Assembly (NCBI GenBank): GCA_022824405.1
Contig: JAJDZZ010000019.1
Coordinates: 1-64,000 of the forward strand
Length of the DNA stretch: 64,000 nt
Source of the DNA: Opitutales bacterium
GTDB lineage: Bacteria; Verrucomicrobiota; Verrucomicrobiia; Opitutales; UBA2995
Direction of reading: 5' to 3'
Below, piece after piece: positions 52,863-62,067 of this stretch. The translations under genes were made by a program, and so were the position numbers. Below the pieces are notes generated by a model. The model had not been told where the DNA came from. It was given only the letters and a program-made list of their open reading frames with translations, and did no database searches. How positions within the stretch are numbered: position 1 is the first letter of the stretch; the number at the start of each line of letters is the position of its first letter.

Positions 52863-55800
52863 TCAACCCCTTACCCTGCTTGGAACTTTCTTCACTTCCT
52901 CCGTGAGTACCTCGGCCCCTTTTTCCCATACCTCGTCGCGGGTTATTTCTCCACTCCGGATCTTGGCCAGGATTTTTCTTTGGGTGAGGTAGTCGATATT
53001 CTTTTGTCCGGCGCGCGATTGCATCATGCGCCAAGCCTTGCGGCGTTCCACGACAAAGAGCACCATCTGCCGGGAAAGGCTCATGTGGATCAGATTATTA
53101 TTCGCGTCTTCCACCAGGATGTAGACCCCGAAGTCCGGCACGTAGGCGCGGGCGCCGCTCTTCAGGTAGCGTTTATTGACCACGTCCTTTTGCTCCACGC
53201 ACCAGATCAGGTTGTCCAGGAAGATGAGGTCTTTGCTCTGTTCTTCCGATATGCGTTTGAGGTGGCGACGGAAGCGGCCCTCGGTGGCGGCCCAATGGGC
53301 CGTGGTGAAATTGTATCGCTGCTTGTTGGACTTGTAGCGGGCTATCATCCAATCCCGGTTGGGATTCCGGTTGCCTTTGATACTGAAAGATTCCTCGTAG
53401 GTTTCCCCCAGGTCGGGATTGTAGACAAACTCGGGAGCGCCGCGGCTATCCCGAATCCAGACAGCTTGGCGGGTGGCCATATCGTCGGCCACCCCGTGTT
53501 CCGGCTGACAGGTGGTGAAGCATTTGTGAAAGGAGGTTCCCCGGTATTCCAGGCCTTCCAGGATGGACCCGTACAATTTGGGAACGTCCGCCATGGAAAC
53601 CTGTGAAACGTATGGTGAACCGTGGCCACTGACAAAGGATTCGGCCACGTTCTTCATTTCGACCAGTTTTCCCTGGGAGGCCGCCCCCAGTTGGTTCATG
53701 TCGAACCCGCCAGTCATTGGGGAGGAGTCAGAATTCTGCCCACCCGTGTTGGAATAGACCTGGGTGTCCAGCATGAGCATTTTTACATTGGGGCGGTTTT
53801 GCAGGATGACCTTGGATACGTTCTGGTAGCCGATGTCCCCCATTGCGCCGTCGCCTCCCACACACCAGATTTTGGGCATTTCCTTGACTTCCCGATCGGT
53901 CATATGGGTGTCGCTGAAGTGAGTGTAGTCAAAATAGTCCACTTCGTCGAGCCGGGCGTCTTCCAGGAGATGGTCGCAGAGCCGTTCCGGGATAACCGAG
54001 GTTCGGGCATTATCCATGATAAAGCTTTCCCCCATGAGCCAGGAAATAGTGGCGCCGTCCTGGAATAGGGAATTCATCCAGGGATAGGGGTGCGGATTAT
54101 TGGGGGGGGTGGAACCGTAGACGGTGTTGCAACCGGTGTGAGCCCCCATGGCCATTACCGACATTCCGTTGTCCAGGCCCCCGTCGAGGGTCTGGATGTG
54201 CTTGTGGTTGAAAGCGTCCTGGCGCATGACCGCCACAATGGCGTCCACCACCTCCTTATCGGAAATTTCCCCATGCCGGGAAAGCCGGGCATCGGTATCT
54301 TCATCGCTGTCGCCACCCAGCCCCATCAACACGTGGGCCGTGGTCCGTTTGAAAATCCGATAGGCTTCTTCATCTTCGGCCTTCAAGGTGGCCAGCCGCT
54401 CTTCCCCTTCCTTCTCCAGCCGGCATGCTTTGTTCATCAAGCGGTCCGACTTGGCGTGGTATAGAGGCCGCACGTAGGCTTCGGTGACGGAGGCCAAGGC
54501 GTGGAGAACCGATTTTTCTCCGCATCCGGCGCAGGCGCCGTCTCCGGATACCAGGGCCTTGTAGGCGCCGGTCATCATCATCAAATTCCGCAGGGTGGCG
54601 GGACGGGACTCCTCGGGGGCGTCGACGTTGTAGAAACCCAGGTATTTTGTGTTGGTTTCGGGCAGGATATCGAGGAATGCCGAGGCGGTCAGGACACGGG
54701 CATTATTGGTTTCGTTATCCGGTTGCATGCGCAAAGCATCGTGATCGCCACATTCGGTGACGCATTCGCCGCAACCCTTACAGAGGTCGGATACAAAAAT
54801 GGAAAAGATTCCTCCTTCACCGGGAGACTTTCGTTCCCTGGTGCCGAAGATGGCGTTGACCTTGTTGTAGGCCAGGGGGAGTTGCTCTACTATGGCCTGG
54901 AATTCCTGCTTCGATGGTTCGGAAATGCCGGCAATTTGGCTCACTTCCCGGGTCAGGATGGAAGGCAGGGGTGTCTTCTCCTTGGCCTTGATGGAGTTCC
55001 GCATGATCTCCCGGGCCGCGGTGTCAATGCTCGGAATGGCTTCGATCATTTTGGCGCGGTCCGCCTCGTTGGAAACATAATGGTTGAATGCGGTTTCCAG
55101 GATGGTTCCCAATTCCTGGGTGGTGGTCGGAAGGGCTGTATCGGGGCAGGCCGTTATACAAGCCATGCACTGGGTGCAATTCTCCGCTATGAAGACCGGG
55201 GTTTCCCGGCGCGCTCCGTACTTTGACGCGGTAGCGCCCGATGCGGCCGCCATCACCCCGACCGAGGCCAAGGGAGAGGCCGGCTGGTTATAACCCAGGC
55301 CCGAACGGTATTCCGCATCGAAGGTTTCGGTCTTGTACATCGGAATCCGCTCCTCCTGCCTGTCCGGTTTCGGGGTACATCCGAGGGGGCCACAATCTCC
55401 GGAGGAATCGACGTTGGGGATGAGGATTTTGCCGCGCATCTGAGAACGGTCGGGAGCCTCCAGGTCGCCGTAGAGGACCTCGGTCAGGCGGTCTCCCCCA
55501 TGGGTCATCACCTGCATATTGGATTCGACCACAGCCTGCCCGAACTTTCCAAACTTCTTGACGTATTGGGCCCGCACGATTTTGCGGAATTGATCTTCTG
55601 AAATGCCAAAATCCTTTAGTAGAGTGGAAAGTCTGAAAAAGGCTCCGAGGAAGGAATTGCCTTGCATGCGGAGTTGCAGTTCCGGCCGGGATGTAGCCTC
55701 TTTGGCAATATCGAAGCCGGGCAATATGAAGACCCGGATCTTTTTCTCGATTATGGTCTGTCGGGCCGAGGGGGGGATGCGTTCCCATGCTGTGGCCGGA

Positions 55801-57551
55801 TCTTCATCCGATTCCCAAACGAAAATTCCGCCGTCCACCATTCCCTCCAAAGGGTTGAGATGGGTAAAAGCCTTGGGGTCGCAGCAAAGGACGACATTGA
55901 CATGGCGCAGGTCGCAGTTGACCCGGGCCCGTTCGGGACTGGCCACGAGGAAGAATTCCGTTGGCGCGCCTTTCTTTTCGGAACCGTACTTGGGATTGGC
56001 GGAAACGTGGATCGCTTCTTCCTGGAGACCGTGTTCGCTTATGGAACCCCTCTTTCTGGACACCACTTCACCGATTTCACCGATAATTTCCGACAGGTTC
56101 TTGCCAGTGGTTATCATTCCCCAACCCCCGATGGAGTGCAGGCGCACCGCTATGGATCCCTCCGGCAAGAGGGAGGGAGTTTCTTTGGAAACAACTCGAT
56201 AGGGATGGTCGATGCCCAAGGTGAAGAACGACTCGCCGTCGTCCCTGTGTTTCCCATCCCGACGGGAGATTCTGCCAGTGGCATATTGCCAGGCTCCTAA
56301 AATGTCCTCCGGGCGGAAATCCCGCGATCCCAATCCGTATATTCCTGAGAAAATGCGGGGCATTTTTTCCAAAATGATGTCTCCCAGGTGTTGATGGGCA
56401 AACTCGTCCTGGTTTTCCAGCGCTTTGGTCAGGGCGGTGCGAACGTCCCGGGCCAGCGGATTATCCCCGGCCATGGGCTCGTCGGTTCTCTCCAGGATTA
56501 TGACGTTCTTTTTCCCGGCCAGGGCCTTGACCACGGCCGCTTCGGGGAAGGGCCTAATGACGTTGACGTGAACGACGCCCACTTCTTCCCCGTATTCCTC
56601 CTTCACGTAATCAATGGCCGCCTCGATATTCTCAGCGGAGGAGCCCAATGTGACGAATACGGTATCCGCTTCGGCGGTGTTGTATTCGCTGACAAATCCG
56701 TAATAGCGTCCGGTCAACCGGGCGAATTCGTCGTAAGCCTCTTGCAGGAAATCGAGGATAGGTTCGACGAAGTTGTTGCGGCGGGCCGCCACCCCGTTCA
56801 TGTAGTGTTCCTGGTTCTGCACCGGCCCGATGAGGGCGGGGTTCTTCAGGTCTATTACCTTGGGCACACGGCGCCGCGTAGGACCGAAAAGTACCTTTTG
56901 CGACTCGGTCGGGCACTCGATGATATCGTCGGGAGCCCCGAGGAATTCCCTCAGCAGTTCCGATTCGTGCTTGAAAAAAGTTCTTTCCAGGTGGGTAGTG
57001 AGGAATCCGTCCTGGATATTGACCCCGGGGGTGAGGGAGTTTTCCGTGACCTTTCTTAAAATGAGAGCTTGGTCTGCCGCCTGCTGGGCATCTTTGGCGA
57101 ACAACATGATCCACCCCGTATCGAGGGCGGCATAGATGTCGTCGTGACCGCAGTGAACATTGAGGGCGTGTTTGGTCAAGGCCCGGGCTCCCACTTCCAG
57201 AACCATGGTGGAGAGTTTTCCCGGGGCGTGGTAGAATTGCTCGATGCCGTAGACGATACCTTGCCCGGAGGTGAAATTGACGGTTCTTTTGCCGGTTATG
57301 GAGTAGGCAATCGCTCCTCCCTGGGCGGCGTGTTCTCCTTCGCATTCGATGGCTATCTTGGGCCGTCCGAAAACGTTCAGCATCCCCTCGGCGTAGGATT
57401 GCTGGTACATTTCTCCCTGTTCGGTGCTGGGGGTGATGGGGTAGAATATTCCCCCATCGGTAATCCGTGCTTCCGTGAAGTAGCTCACCAACTGATTTCC
57501 GTTGGTGGTGACTCTGATTCCGGGATATTTCGGTTTCGAAGCTATCATCAT
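52863..57551 (-). CDS. Single-chain pyruvate:ferredoxin oxidoreductase, unusually long
   Basis: A 1562-residue multidomain enzyme; typical PFORs have about 1170-1230. It oxidises pyruvate (or another 2-oxoacid) with CoA to acetyl-CoA, CO2 and reduced ferredoxin or flavodoxin. Domains in order: alpha-type N-terminal (DGGIFYPITPSTEQGE), domain II to about 420, gamma-type (SIGGWGMITTGKNLSEIIG near 480), a linker with CGPLGC, a two-cluster ferredoxin (CTQCMACITACPD near 794 and CKGCGECVTECGDHD near 927), the proximal cluster region GDGACAGCGEKS near 1007, and the TPP motif GGDGAMGDIGYQN near 1235. A late C-terminal segment carries extra charged helices. All cluster and TPP motifs seem intact. Confidence 0.93.
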   Translation of the reverse strand: MMIASKPKYPGIRVTTNGNQLVSYFTEARITDGGIFYPITPSTEQGEMYQQSYAEGMLNVFGRPKIAIECEGEHAAQGGAIAYSITGKRTVNFTSGQGIVYGIEQFYHAPGKLSTMVLEVGARALTKHALNVHCGHDDIYAALDTGWIMLFAKDAQQAADQALILRKVTENSLTPGVNIQDGFLTTHLERTFFKHESELLREFLGAPDDIIECPTESQKVLFGPTRRRVPKVIDLKNPALIGPVQNQEHYMNGVAARRNNFVEPILDFLQEAYDEFARLTGRYYGFVSEYNTAEADTVFVTLGSSAENIEAAIDYVKEEYGEEVGVVHVNVIRPFPEAAVVKALAGKKNVIILERTDEPMAGDNPLARDVRTALTKALENQDEFAHQHLGDIILEKMPRIFSGIYGLGSRDFRPEDILGAWQYATGRISRRDGKHRDDGESFFTLGIDHPYRVVSKETPSLLPEGSIAVRLHSIGGWGMITTGKNLSEIIGEIGEVVSRKRGSISEHGLQEEAIHVSANPKYGSEKKGAPTEFFLVASPERARVNCDLRHVNVVLCCDPKAFTHLNPLEGMVDGGIFVWESDEDPATAWERIPPSARQTIIEKKIRVFILPGFDIAKEATSRPELQLRMQGNSFLGAFFRLSTLLKDFGISEDQFRKIVRAQYVKKFGKFGQAVVESNMQVMTHGGDRLTEVLYGDLEAPDRSQMRGKILIPNVDSSGDCGPLGCTPKPDRQEERIPMYKTETFDAEYRSGLGYNQPASPLASVGVMAAASGATASKYGARRETPVFIAENCTQCMACITACPDTALPTTTQELGTILETAFNHYVSNEADRAKMIEAIPSIDTAAREIMRNSIKAKEKTPLPSILTREVSQIAGISEPSKQEFQAIVEQLPLAYNKVNAIFGTRERKSPGEGGIFSIFVSDLCKGCGECVTECGDHDALRMQPDNETNNARVLTASAFLDILPETNTKYLGFYNVDAPEESRPATLRNLMMMTGAYKALVSGDGACAGCGEKSVLHALASVTEAYVRPLYHAKSDRLMNKACRLEKEGEERLATLKAEDEEAYRIFKRTTAHVLMGLGGDSDEDTDARLSRHGEISDKEVVDAIVAVMRQDAFNHKHIQTLDGGLDNGMSVMAMGAHTGCNTVYGSTPPNNPHPYPWMNSLFQDGATISWLMGESFIMDNARTSVIPERLCDHLLEDARLDEVDYFDYTHFSDTHMTDREVKEMPKIWCVGGDGAMGDIGYQNVSKVILQNRPNVKMLMLDTQVYSNTGGQNSDSSPMTGGFDMNQLGAASQGKLVEMKNVAESFVSGHGSPYVSQVSMADVPKLYGSILEGLEYRGTSFHKCFTTCQPEHGVADDMATRQAVWIRDSRGAPEFVYNPDLGETYEESFSIKGNRNPNRDWMIARYKSNKQRYNFTTAHWAATEGRFRRHLKRISEEQSKDLIFLDNLIWCVEQKDVVNKRYLKSGARAYVPDFGVYILVEDANNNLIHMSLSRQMVLFVVERRKAWRMMQSRAGQKNIDYLTQRKILAKIRSGEITRDEVWEKGAEVLTEEVKKVPSRVRG

Positions 57552-57913
57552 CTAATGTTCAGGGCGCCTTTTTTGTGCGGGATTTGCCTTGAAGGTGCAA
57601 CCCTGGGGAGGGCTGGGAGACTAATATAGGTAAACAAAGTTCCTCATAAAAGCGGTAAAGTCCAGCAAAATTGGCAAATCTTCCCATCTGTAAGGTTAAA
57701 ATCAGGTTAACATAAGTATTTGATGTTTCAATAGTGTATCGGGAGTCAGATGGGAAGGAAGCGTGGCATTTGATGCGTGGCGGGCCGCAGGGGTCAAGCC
57801 AGAAGGCTGAAGGTGCTGAGGATAATCGTCAGCGTGATCGAAAGAAACGGGGTCTGCTCACGGCAAAAGGGGCCGACGATGGTCGCGGAGGTTGGCGCAT
57901 GCCGGGAATAGCC
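57552..57913. other. Upstream region of PFOR with direct repeats and repeat tags
   Basis: About 360 bp without a supported gene. It holds a direct repeat GGTTAA-N5-GGTTAA at 57694-57710 (11-bp phasing, one helical turn) inside an AT-rich stretch 57620-57740 that probably contains the PFOR promoter. At 57801-57850 is a copy of the AGGCTGAAGGTGCTGAG/AATCGT tag also found at 14894-14942. At 57869-57891 is a fragment (CCGACGATGGTCGCGGAG) shared with the end of the repeat near 23776. Confidence 0.55.
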
Positions 57914-58840
57914 TTACCTGATTCCGGAGGCGAGCAAGGTTTCAAAAAAAGGCTCTGTTTTTTCCTGGGCCACCACCGATACCTCGACCTGTTCAAACCC
58001 GGCGTCTTTCAACCAACTGTAGATCTGGTTTTGAGAGAATCCCAGCCACCGGTCGGCGTACATTTCCCTGGCTTTTTCGAACTGGTGTTCCAGGAGGTCG
58101 AGGACGATTATCCGTCCCCCCGGTTTCACGATACGGAAGGCTTCGTTCAGTGCGTTAAGGGGATGGTTGGCGTGGTGCAAGGCCTGACTGAGCAGGGCCA
58201 GATCGACCTCCTCGTCGGCCAGGGGCACTTTTTCGATATCCCCGAGTTTGTAGAACAGGTTGGTAAAACCATTTTTTTCGGCCAGGGCCGTCCCCACTTC
58301 CACCATGCGCCGGGAGTTGTCGATGCAGTACACTTTTTCAGCGCGCCGGGCCAGGAGTTGGGACAAGAATCCTTCCCCCGCTCCCAGATCGGCGATGGTT
58401 ATGGGAGGGGTAATTTTCAAGAGAAAGTGTCCGATGGCCTCCCAGGAACGTCCGGGGCATTTGTATTTGTCGATGTTTCCCGCTACGGTGTTGAAAAACG
58501 CTTCCGATAATTTTCGGCGTTCTTCCAGGATGCGTCCGAGGTTTTGCAGATCGGTCTTGGCCTGATCCTGCAGGGCGAAGGATTCACAAACCACTTGCAG
58601 CAGGTTTCGCCTCTCCCGGGGCATGGAGCGGTTCAAAACGTAAAAACTTTTCTTGCCGTCCTTCCGGTCGACGACCAATTCACCTTGTCGGAGCAGGCCA
58701 AGGTGGGAGGAAATGCGCGACTGGCCCATGCCCAGGATATCCTGCAACTCGGCCACGGACAGTTCTTCTTTTTCCAGTAAACCCAGTAGTCGTAGACGGG
58801 TCGGGTCGGCTAATAACTTTAAGGTATCGGCTGTGTCCAC
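57914..58840 (-). CDS. ArsR-type regulator fused to SAM-dependent methyltransferase
   Basis: A 308-residue fusion. Residues about 5-85 are an ArsR winged helix (LLADPTRLRLLGLLEKEELSVAELQDILGMGQSRISSHL in pieces). Residues about 140-300 are a class I methyltransferase: ITIADLGAGEGFLSQLLARRA with the GxGxG motif, VYCIDNSRRMVEV, and EVDLALLSQALHHANHPLNALNEAFRIVKPGGRIIVLDL. No arsenic-type Cys pair is seen in the HTH. Such fusions often sit near SAM/SAH-cycle genes and may sense SAM or SAH; here the neighbours are PFOR and long GreA. It may be a repressor whose effector is SAM itself. Confidence 0.88.
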   Translation of the reverse strand: MDTADTLKLLADPTRLRLLGLLEKEELSVAELQDILGMGQSRISSHLGLLRQGELVVDRKDGKKSFYVLNRSMPRERRNLLQVVCESFALQDQAKTDLQNLGRILEERRKLSEAFFNTVAGNIDKYKCPGRSWEAIGHFLLKITPPITIADLGAGEGFLSQLLARRAEKVYCIDNSRRMVEVGTALAEKNGFTNLFYKLGDIEKVPLADEEVDLALLSQALHHANHPLNALNEAFRIVKPGGRIIVLDLLEHQFEKAREMYADRWLGFSQNQIYSWLKDAGFEQVEVSVVAQEKTEPFFETLLASGIR

Positions 58841-58866
58841 TGGGTGGAGCAGGGTGAACGAATTAC

Positions 58867-60714
58867 CTAGCGGTCAATGTAGCGGGAAATGGATTTGAGG
58901 TTCCATTTTTCAGAATGTCCCTCCACTTCCACTTCCACCTCCGAGTTTGCCGACCGACCGATGAGTTGCTGGGCCAGGGGCGTCTTGTAGGAGAGGATAT
59001 TCACTTGGGGATCGCTGTCCCATGCGCCCAGGATATGGTAAGTGGTTGATTTCCCAGTCCGCCCTTCCACCACCAGCACGGTGCATCCAATGCCCACCAC
59101 GTCGGTGGGAGCTTGGGTGAAATCGGTTACCCTGGCCGTGGAAAGTTCGCGCTCCAATTGGGTTTTGCGAGCCAAAAGGGTGAACTGGTCTTGCCGCGCC
59201 ATCTTGAATTCCGCGTTTTCGGTCAGGTCGCCGTGTTCCCGGGCCGCGGCAATGGCCAGCTTGTTTTCCGGGATCTTTTCCTTCACCAGAATATCGTACT
59301 CCTTCTTTCGGTCATCGAAGCTCTTCTGGGAAACATAAATGAAGCTGTCCTCCGGGGGTTCAACCGAGCTGTCGACCAAGGTTTGGACGTTGGGGAAGAG
59401 TTTTATGATGCGGGCCAGAATCGATTTTTTGGTCAACTCCTCGAATCCCTGATTAATGAGCAGGGAGTTGGCCAGGTCCCGTGCCGTTTCGGGATCGGCT
59501 TCGGCCAGGAGGTCGCCGATTAATTCCCGGTCCTCCGATAAAAGGTCCGCCAAGGGCACCCGGCGGGTTCCGGAGGATTGCAGGGACTCGTAATCAATGG
59601 AAAAAAGAATGGCGACAAAGAGCCGTGGGTTGATCAGATCGGCCAGGAGCTTGGAAAATTTGCGCGAATTGCGGTTTTTTATGATCCAAATCAGGACCGG
59701 GGCCTTGAGCTTCTGTTCAACCAACCAGCGTTCGAGCATTTCCTTTATCTCCTGCAGGGAGGCATTTTGATAGAGGAAATTGATACTCTCATTGGTGAAT
59801 TTTCCCTGGCTGCTTTTGAACAGGTCCAGAATGGTTTTGGTCCAGGATTCGGGCTGGTTGGATTTAATCAATTCCAGGAGCTTGGTCTGATAGGGGCCGG
59901 GCAACTCATTGGCCAAGGCATCCAGGGCAGGTGCTTCCTCCACCAACTTTTCCGGCAGGGGTTCGACGTTGGTTTCCCGGTCCAGGAGGGTAAGGACCTC
60001 ATCTCTGACCCAAGCGGCGTGGAGTTTTTCCAGCAGGTTCAACTGGTGGGTTTCCTCAAGGAAGCGCGAAAAGTCCTCGATGAGTTCGGAAAGGTGTACC
60101 TTGACCGCTTGGTTTGTTCGAGCCGAGGCCACTAATTCCTCGACCAGTTTCAATTTTCGCCCTGCGGAGTTGGTTTTAAAGTAGGCATCGAACACTTCGT
60201 CTTCCCGGTTGACCGGTTCTTCGCGAATAAAATAGGGATCGGTCCGACGAACGGGCATGCCGATACGCGAGTCCTTGGCCACTTGTTTTTTCGCTGCCGT
60301 CCACCACCTTTTGGCCTTGGGCATGCCCAAAAGAATTTTCAGGATTTTGTTGATTTCCTGGTCGGACCCCTTCTGCCCCGGCAGATGGGCCAGGATTTCA
60401 AAGACGATATCCGGCCGTTTTTTGGCAATCATTTGCTTGACCGTATCCGGCTCCGTCTTGCTGCGGGCCAGGATGTGAGTATCCGGCAATACTTGCAAGG
60501 TATTGGCACAAAAGGCGGGATCCATGGGGTGCCCCTCTTTTTCCTCGAAGTCAATGATGAGCCGGTTATCTTCAGCTCTATAAGCCTGGATTTGCCCGAA
60601 ACCCCAACTGCGGTGAATGCAGAAGCGGCCGGGCTGCATGGAAAGCAACTTTTCCTTTGCATGCTTTAGCCCCGGATTTTGTTGGATCAGCGTTTGAACC
60701 GCCTCTTCGTTCAT
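58867..60714 (-). CDS. greA: Long-form GreA transcript cleavage/elongation factor
   Basis: About 615 residues from the ATG at 60714 (MNEEAVQTLIQQNPG); the open frame to 60774 would run into the divergent rsmB start. The last ~160 residues are GreA: a coiled coil with AAAREHGDLTENAEFKMARQ, holding the acidic tip residues, and the C-terminal FKBP-like domain (GIGCTVLVV to ISRYIDR). Usual GreA has about 158 residues. The ~450-residue N-terminal extension is helical repeat-like (WERxL, LLxxLxPLxxL patterns) with a small beta domain at about 30-80 (GRFCIHRSWGFGQIQAYR). Chlamydia GreA (about 715 residues) has the same layout, supporting PVC affiliation. Confidence 0.88.
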   Translation of the reverse strand: MNEEAVQTLIQQNPGLKHAKEKLLSMQPGRFCIHRSWGFGQIQAYRAEDNRLIIDFEEKEGHPMDPAFCANTLQVLPDTHILARSKTEPDTVKQMIAKKRPDIVFEILAHLPGQKGSDQEINKILKILLGMPKAKRWWTAAKKQVAKDSRIGMPVRRTDPYFIREEPVNREDEVFDAYFKTNSAGRKLKLVEELVASARTNQAVKVHLSELIEDFSRFLEETHQLNLLEKLHAAWVRDEVLTLLDRETNVEPLPEKLVEEAPALDALANELPGPYQTKLLELIKSNQPESWTKTILDLFKSSQGKFTNESINFLYQNASLQEIKEMLERWLVEQKLKAPVLIWIIKNRNSRKFSKLLADLINPRLFVAILFSIDYESLQSSGTRRVPLADLLSEDRELIGDLLAEADPETARDLANSLLINQGFEELTKKSILARIIKLFPNVQTLVDSSVEPPEDSFIYVSQKSFDDRKKEYDILVKEKIPENKLAIAAAREHGDLTENAEFKMARQDQFTLLARKTQLERELSTARVTDFTQAPTDVVGIGCTVLVVEGRTGKSTTYHILGAWDSDPQVNILSYKTPLAQQLIGRSANSEVEVEVEGHSEKWNLKSISRYIDR

Positions 60715-60777
60715 AAATGAAAGGATTTTAAGTAAATGCCAGGATTTGAAGTCCATTGTGCGACACTCTCCCATAAA

Positions 60778-62067
60778 ATGTCAAAGTCAGATCATCATTT
60801 GTCCTCACAGTCCTGGCAGGTTTCCATTCAGGTCATTGAGCGCTTTCTCAAATCTTCTCCGAAACTCGATGAACTCCTCGCCGGAGCCGCCCGGCATTTA
60901 CCCGAGGGGCAGGTGACTCGGGTTCAATTTCTGTCCTACGGAGTGGTTCGCAATCTCGGGCGATTGAAAGCGCTTATCGCCGAGGTGGCCCAACGTCCCC
61001 CCAAACGTTTGTGCCAAGCCCTTCTGCTCGTGTCCGTTTGGGAATGGCTGCAGTCGGACGTCACCTTGAAACCCAAGGTGGTGCACCATGCCGTGGAGCG
61101 TGCCAAAGCCCTTCTGGGCGAGCCGGAATCGGCTTTTGTCAATGCGGTTTTGCGGCAGATGCCCAAAGCCGTGGCACGTGAGCCGGATGCCCGGAAGTCC
61201 CTGCCGGCCCTGGCCCGGATCAATAGTCACCCCGAATGGCTACTGCACCGTTTCGGACAACACTACGGCGAAAGGGCCACTGCCAGGTGGAGCCAATGGA
61301 ATCAGCAGATACCCAAGATTTACTGTCACATTTTGGGGGATTCCAAGGAACTGCCGGAGGAGTTGATCCCGACCGATTGGTCCGATTTCTATCGGGTTTC
61401 GGGAAATTTGCTCGATGCCGCAGGAGATCTCCTCCGGGACGGAAGGGCTTACATTCAGGATCCCGCCACCCGGTTGGGACCATCCCTTATCCCTGGTGAC
61501 GGGGTGAGCAGCATCCTCGACCTGTGTGCGGCGCCGGGCGGAAAAAGCATTCACTTGTTGAAATGTCTGAAAGCTCCCGGTGGTGTGCTCGTATCGGTGG
61601 ACCTGCCCGGACCTCGCTTCGAGCGAATGAAAGGGAATCTGGCCCGCTACGGCGTGGAGGGCATCCGAATGCGGCAGATACCAGCCGATGTCTTGCGATT
61701 GAAGGGGAAAGACCTTCCTTTGGAACAGTTTGATTGCGTTTTCCTGGATGTGCCCTGCTCCAATTCCGGTGTGTTTCAGCGCCGGCCCGATGCCAAATAC
61801 CGAATTGGGCAAGAATCCCTGACCCAGCTCATTGCCCTCCAGGAAAACCTGATGGGAGCTGCGGCCCGGTTTGTCGGTTTGGGAGGGCGGTTGATTTACA
61901 GCACCTGCAGTATCGATGTGGAGGAGAATGCTGGAGTGGTCTCCCGTTTCCTGGACCGGCATGGGGGTCGATTCCGGGAAGTCGGAAGGATTATCTCCCT
62001 CCCCTGGGAAAGTGGGCACGATGGTTGCGGCGCCTTTGCCCTGAAACGGGTTAAACCGGCCCCTTGA
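60778..62067 (+). CDS. rsmB: RsmB/NOL1-NOP2-family 16S rRNA (cytosine-5) methyltransferase
   Basis: About 429 residues from the ATG at 60778. The N-terminal half is an NusB-like helical domain (about 15-150), as in RsmB/Sun, and the C-terminal half is the methyltransferase: SAM motif ILDLCAAPGGKSIHLLKCL near 243-261, DLPGPRFERMKGNLARYG, the catalytic Cys in DVPCSNSGVFQRRPDAK near 324 and the release Cys in YSTCSIDVEEN near 375. It methylates a cytosine of 16S rRNA (C967 in E. coli RsmB). Divergent from greA; the last 17 bp overlap the convergent MFS gene. Confidence 0.93.
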   Translation: MSKSDHHLSSQSWQVSIQVIERFLKSSPKLDELLAGAARHLPEGQVTRVQFLSYGVVRNLGRLKALIAEVAQRPPKRLCQALLLVSVWEWLQSDVTLKPKVVHHAVERAKALLGEPESAFVNAVLRQMPKAVAREPDARKSLPALARINSHPEWLLHRFGQHYGERATARWSQWNQQIPKIYCHILGDSKELPEELIPTDWSDFYRVSGNLLDAAGDLLRDGRAYIQDPATRLGPSLIPGDGVSSILDLCAAPGGKSIHLLKCLKAPGGVLVSVDLPGPRFERMKGNLARYGVEGIRMRQIPADVLRLKGKDLPLEQFDCVFLDVPCSNSGVFQRRPDAKYRIGQESLTQLIALQENLMGAAARFVGLGGRLIYSTCSIDVEENAGVVSRFLDRHGGRFREVGRIISLPWESGHDGCGAFALKRVKPAP

